Shown: one piece after another, positions 21,129 to 24,555 of the stretch | How the letters are laid out: each line of letters begins with the position of its first letter | Position numbering within the stretch: position 1 is the first letter of the stretch | Assembly (NCBI RefSeq): GCF_000485595.1 | Contig: NW_014579013.1 | Location: forward strand, 21,674-46,228 | DNA: 24,555 nt | Direction: 5' to 3' | Source of the DNA: Priapulus caudatus | Lineage: Eukaryota > Priapulida > Priapulimorpha > Priapulimorphida > Priapulidae | Translations under genes and position numbers: made by a program | Notes under the pieces: model-generated | The model's input: only the letters and a program-made list of their open reading frames with translations | Databases searched by the model: none | What the model was told of the DNA's origin: nothing

Positions 21129-21380
21129 CTGTGTGGTGTGCGTGCATGTGTACGTGTGTGGCGTGTATATATGGCCATAGATATAAATATGTGTATTTAT
21201 GTTACTACTTTCGGCACGATTTGTGCGCGCGGCGTGTGTGGGTGTGCGTGTTTGAGGCGTGCACGATGTATGTTTAGTATAATATATCATAGTAATTCAA
21301 ATGAGATATAAATGGCACCTTATAATCGTTAGTCAATAATCTCAGATAATAATCTGAAGTTGTTAATGCGGCATCTACTT
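21129..21380 (+). repeat. Palindrome left-arm spacer, GT-rich then AT-rich
   Basis: This matches the reverse complement of 23344-23600. Matching words are the GTGTGCGTG-rich stretch with GTGTATATAT, then TAATTnnnAnnAGATATAA, CACCTTATAATCGT against CACCTTTATAGTCGT, and CTCAGATAA followed by TGAAGTTGTTAATG. A roughly 50-bp AT-rich block of the right arm is missing here. No gene is seen. Confidence 0.6.
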
Positions 21381-21485
21381 GTTGCTATGGGACCGCCGCC
21401 TCGAAACGGCAGCAGATAAGAATTATTCATTTCTTCGTGTTCACAGAACATTACTCTGTAGTGCGCCGGGCTATGATAGTCAAGC
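21381..21485 (+). repeat. Module X, truncated direct copy
   Basis: GTTGCTATGG, CGTGTTCACAGAACATTACTC, TCTGTAGT and GATAGTCA line up with the first 110 bp of X at 15794-15895. The rest of X is missing and Y copy 2 starts about 65 bp later, so X has an internal deletion relative to copy 1. Confidence 0.6.
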
Positions 21486-21550
21486 TGATCGCTCACTCGC
21501 CACTATTATTTGGTCTAAGTCAGATACCACTAAGTAAATCTGTCTAGGTT

Positions 21551-22248
21551 ATATTATCAAAATGTCAGTGAATATGTGATAAAATGTTATAACTCTGTAC
21601 TGTGGTGTGTATTTCGTACGTGCACCTTAATATTGTTGCGATGATGAATATTTTATGTGTGGCTAGTGTTGCAATGCAGTTTACTTTGTATTCAGCATAA
21701 TAAACAATAATTAAAGACTTCATTTGAAGGGCGTTTTTCGATTAAATAACAAACGCACATTGCATTAACAACTTACATGCATGTATCGGAGTACATGATG
21801 TCACTATATTATCGTTATATGAGTAGGATAAGTGTCTTTTTTCGATGCTATTTTGATGGTGTGTATTTCTGATGAGCACAATTGTTTATAAAGAGAAATC
21901 CCACGTGTCTGTCTGTTTTTATAACATTTTCTTCCTTTTCTCTTTACTGCAATCATCATTCTGTTTGTTTGTTGTTGGTTGCTCTTCCGTTGTGTTTGCG
22001 TGCGTGTGTGCATGGTGCGTGCGTGAGTGAGTGCGCGTAGGTATTTATACATACACATATTACGATTTCCGCATCCGGATGAGAGACATAAAAATCACAT
22101 AATAATACGTACTTGCGTTTTATTAGATCGTCGTTCAAAGTATAATTCTTCGCAAAATGTATTGAAATTTACACGATTGTATAACAGTCAGACATTAGGT
22201 AGAGTAATACTTATTCGAAATACAAAAAATATCACCATCAGGTGGTAT
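21551..22248 (+). repeat. Module Y, copy 2
   Basis: This is the direct repeat of 16559-17215, with the same ordered landmarks and many one- to few-base indels. It also has about 35 bp extra near 21803-21840 (GTCACTATATTATCG region) and a longer GTGCGTGCGTGAG-type stretch near 22000. Open frames here are not shared with copy 1. Zinc-finger relics follow on the minus strand, as in copy 1. Confidence 0.85.
22119..22124 (-). promoter_or_regulatory. Possible poly(A) signal downstream of finger relics, copy 2
   Basis: AATAAA on the minus strand, at the position matching 17082-17087 of copy 1 within the shared TGCGTTTTATTAGAT word. Conservation may only reflect common ancestry of the repeats. Confidence 0.25.
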
Positions 22249-22727
22249 AATACAGAGGTTCCGCTTTCACAGAATTCTAGATTTCAGCTTCCAATCTGGC
22301 AAGAAGCTGTAACAGTTGCATTCATTTGTTTGGGATTCACACTGCTCCAGTTCACATGTGATACTGTGTGCTCGCGTTTTCACAGAGCCAAGCTGGCTCT
22401 TTACTGTGAGTCTGACGTTCGAGAATATACTTTCTGCTTAGCCACTGTACGACAGTCACTCTAGACATTATTATACATTGTCGTGTGTGGTTATTAGAGT
22501 GTCTCAGAGCGTAGCTTCACTTTATATTTTCATGTACTTTAAATAATTGTTCCCTTCGTCTTTTTTTTGTTTCTCTCCGACACCTGCGTTCTCATGATTC
22601 TCTTCACACTACTCGACAGGAGAAGGCCAGCTAACAGATCGCACTTATATGGTTTCTCTTCGCGTGTGAGTTCTCATGTGTTTCTTCATAGGAACGCGAT
22701 TAGCACACATGTGTGACCAACGTCGCT
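22249..22727 (-). pseudogene. C2H2 zinc-finger array relic, copy 2
   Basis: On the minus strand at about 22569-22727 the sequence reads ATLVTHVCANRVPMKKHMRT, then HT, an extra base that breaks the TGEKPY linker, then [20 protein letters not shown] and IMRTQVSERN. Part of a finger with KKHMRTH, a broken linker and a second finger start (KCDL) are therefore recognisable. The second cysteine and the first histidine (KRIM for KRHM) are lost and the AAFS core is out of frame. Weaker remnants lie at 22364-22440, where QLGSVKTRAHS resembles SGSVKTHMRTH and QKVYSR takes the place of EKPYKC. The sequence between has TGTGAA/CACATG words that look like further decayed fingers. Compared with copy 1, more fingers are traceable but damage is heavier. 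The frame runs into the X copy at 22714. The plus-strand frame 22027-22464 is antisense shadow. Confidence 0.6.
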
Positions 22728-23343
22728 TTCCCAAGAATAATTATTAACTGCACAACGATACATTTAACGGCAATGATATAGATCGAATTATATACGCCTT
22801 CCCCCGGATCGCCGATGACGCGAGCTACGTGAAGGTACGAGACAGCCAGCAGATTGTACTACGGTAAAACTCATGCGAATTTCCACGATAGTCGCTATCC
22901 ATCTGCTATATTTTACAATTCATCATCTATCGTTGTTTACGAGCGATTACAACCTAATATCCGCATTCTAATGGCATCGCGAAGGCTAACACGCCACGCA
23001 GCCCGCTACACGAGGGATGTAGCACGCACGGGTTTTCTCATAGGACGCACGCGCGGCACGTTTTCTCATGCACGCACGGCGCACGGTTTTCTCACGCCGC
23101 ATGCGCGCGACGGGTTTTCGGCGCGCAATTCAACACGGACCGCTGATCGGTCAACATCTAAAATCAAAGATCATTTACAATCATATTATCTAATCATCAT
23201 GCATAGATGCTAATATCAGATCTAAAATCTAAATCAAATCTAATCAGGTGACTATTGCGAGCCGCGACTAACAGAGCAATGTTCTGGTGTAAGACACGGA
23301 ATTAGATTGAGTTTTAGATGCTGGCGTTTCCTGTGTCTAGGCA
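22714..23343 (-). repeat. Module X, minus-strand (inverted) copy
   Basis: The reverse complement matches 15794-16470. GACCAACGTCGCTTTCCCAA opens it, followed by CCCCCGGATCGCCGATGACG, CGATAGTCGCTATCCATCTG, GAGCGATTACAACC, GCTAACACGCCACG, the minisatellite and CAGGTGACTATTGCGAG. It begins inside the finger-relic frame of copy 2, so the inversion joint lies at about 22714. The open frame at 22854-23213 lacks any motif and is not shared with the other copy. Confidence 0.82.
23022..23120 (-). repeat. Minisatellite in inverted X, about four units
   Basis: GCACGCACGGGTTTTCTCA-like units recur at about 23022, 23046, 23068 and 23101, with GC-rich variation between. This is the inverted partner of 16074-16150 with one more unit. 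Confidence 0.8.
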
Positions 23344-23649
23344 CGTCGATGGCTACAGCTAACTAACTTCAATTTACTTATCTGAGTTTAAAAATTAAAA
23401 AATCTTAAAAATTTTTATAACATGTAATTATACGACTATAAAGGTGGCGTTATATCTTATTCGGAATAATTAGTAATACATATATACTTCCGATACTGCG
23501 CGCCCACAAACACGCGCACGCACACACGCGTGCGACACCATTACCAATATATACACGTAAACACGCACGCGCACACTCGGGCGCCGTAGTAATAAACCAA
23601 GCATGTATCTATGTATATTATACACGCACACACTCGCGCACACTGCGGC
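23344..23649 (-). repeat. Palindrome right-arm spacer, AT-rich then CA-rich microsatellite
   Basis: The AT-rich part (23344-23480) contains AAAAATTTTT at 23407-23416 and matches 21280-21380 in reverse complement. The following CACACGCGCACGCACAC-type blocks (23490-23525, 23555-23590 and 23620-23645) match the GT-rich 21129-21270. No gene is seen. Confidence 0.6.
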
Positions 23650-23981
23650 GCACGTAGTACATAATGTATATACATATACTCTCTACAACATAATTATATA
23701 CCGCACACCTCGGGGCCCTTAGTTACATTAATAATATATATCATATATATATTACTGAGCATATATACAGTAGCTAACATTCATGCGTGGACAAACACGT
23801 GCGTAGCTACACCGCCGCCCACCAGACGCAGAGGAGGCGTGACCCTCCCCCACCCACGCGCTCACACGACTTCTGCTCACACAGACACCCGTACGCTCAC
23901 CACCACGCTCAGACACGCTTCGCTATTTCCACACCCTGCGCGCCGCACCTCTCCCGCCGGGTAGTCGACGGCGACCCTCCC

Positions 23982-24034
23982 GGTCAGTGTCGTAATTGTG
24001 TGACGTACGTCTCGAAACACCACGTACACTGACC
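23982..24034 (+). other. Conserved GACGTACGTCTC core with inverted flanks, copy 3
   Basis: GGTCAGTGT (23982-23990) and ACACTGACC (24026-24034) are exact inverted matches around GACGTACGTCTC at 24002-24013. The arrangement matches copies 1 and 2, with well-kept arms although the neighbouring GC-rich sequence has diverged. Confidence 0.55.
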
Positions 24035-24219
24035 AAATGTACATCTTTTTTCAGAAGCGCAATGCTTACATCGTAACTAGAGTGAGCTGTGAAAATGGAG
24101 CTCTGCTATATCGCATCATTATAGCCATATCCTAATCAGGCTACAAGATGGTTAAAAGACTTCATCACCCTCTCTAATACTTCGGAGTTGTAAATATGGT
24201 TTGTAGGTGGCGTAATCGA

Positions 24220-24244
24220 TTTTTTTTTTTTTTTTTTTTTTTTT
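24220..24244 (+). repeat. T25 homopolymer
   Basis: Twenty-five consecutive T, followed by GTTTTGTTC, inside Z copy 3. The matching place in the minus copy has only CGTTGTTGTCATTTT, so the run expanded in this copy. Its length is liable to sequencing error. The poly-Lys minus-strand frame across it is an artefact. Confidence 0.95.
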
Positions 24245-24555
24245 GTTTTGTTCATGGTGTTGTCTTCTAATATATTGGGATGCGATATAAAGGGTTTGCA
24301 GGGCAGTTGGCGAGGAGGAGAGTTAAGAGCTGATGTCAAGAGACTGGTATTGCTTGGTGGCGTGTAAGAACATTATGTAGCACAGTGTTTTCTCGTTAGT
24401 GTTTTGTATACAAAGCTGTTTTTAGTCTGCTATGATAGAAATAACAGTCAGCATCCTGGCGCAGTGTGATGCACTTAAGTACCGGCGGAGAGAGACAAGT
24501 TTACGGCATCTTGTGGGTGTGGTGTGCAGCTGCTGTTGTAAATTATATTAGGGGA

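Larger units (their letters stand above)
23650..24555 (+). repeat. Module Z, plus-strand copy (right arm, runs off window)
   Basis: This is the inverted partner of 17741-18697. The A module occupies 23765-24080, and the rest of Z follows to the last base (TTAGGGGA, matching TCCCCTAA at 17741). The copy differs by many small indels, lacks about 140 bp after ATCGTAACTAGA, and carries a T-run in place of a GTTGTTGT stretch. An AT-rich ATATATCATATATATATTA block lies at 23726-23757. Open frames are not shared with the other copy. Confidence 0.85.

Noticed and set aside
20076-21311. 411-codon frame rich in Ile-Tyr-Leu-Ser that could pass for a membrane protein
   Set aside because: It is a direct translation of the ATCT microsatellite; no unique sequence supports it.
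24136-24339. Minus-strand frame with a poly-lysine stretch
   Set aside because: It is caused by the T25 homopolymer in module Z and is absent from the inverted copy.

Overview
The window is non-coding, repeat-dominated eukaryotic DNA. I cannot support any intact protein gene, tRNA, rRNA, CRISPR array or bacterial-type operon in it. The only coding-derived material I recognise is decayed C2H2 zinc-finger sequence with the canonical TGEKPYKC linker on the minus strand. Together with abundant microsatellites, minisatellites and segmental duplications, this points to an animal genome, probably an invertebrate. That assignment is an inference; the sequence does not fix the species.

Region 1 (1-14884) is an enormous polypyrimidine (plus) / polypurine (minus) tract of C and T with a few percent isolated purines and no obvious repeat unit. 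It starts before the window. Because stop codons need purines, it creates open frames of up to about 1,490 codons made of Ser, Pro, Leu and Phe; these are compositional artefacts.

Region 2 (14883-24555) is a mosaic of a few repeat modules. Module Z has a GC-rich, G-quadruplex-prone front end, called module A. It occurs as a front-end fragment at 14883-15236 (+), then nearly whole at 17741-18697 (-) and 23650-24555 (+). Module X is at 15794-16470 (+), as a fragment at 21381-21485 (+), and at 22714-23343 (-). Module Y is at 16559-17215 (+) and 21551-22248 (+). Each Y copy is followed by zinc-finger relics on the minus strand (17222-17359 and 22249-22727). Each Y also carries a conserved AATAAA on the minus strand, so Y may derive from the 3' part of a zinc-finger gene.

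The copies from 17741 to the window end form a large imperfect palindrome. The left arm is Z(-), spacer, X fragment (17741-21485). The right arm is X(-), spacer, Z(+) (22714-24555). Y copy 2 and its finger relics lie at the centre. The left arm is about 2.4 kb longer between its matching blocks. That extra sequence holds unrecognised AT-rich DNA, a 30-bp GTT-rich minisatellite (19289-19378) and an ATCT/CT microsatellite (20217-21128). Other structures are a near-perfect hairpin followed by roughly 28-bp repeats (17592-17723), G-quadruplex motifs (18434-18497) and a palindromic GACGTACGTCTC core shared by all three Z/A copies.

Nothing here looks like cooperating genes. The most notable features are the roughly 15-kb purine/pyrimidine-segregated tract and the inverted, zinc-finger-bearing segmental duplications beside it, as might be expected of heterochromatin or another rapidly rearranging region.
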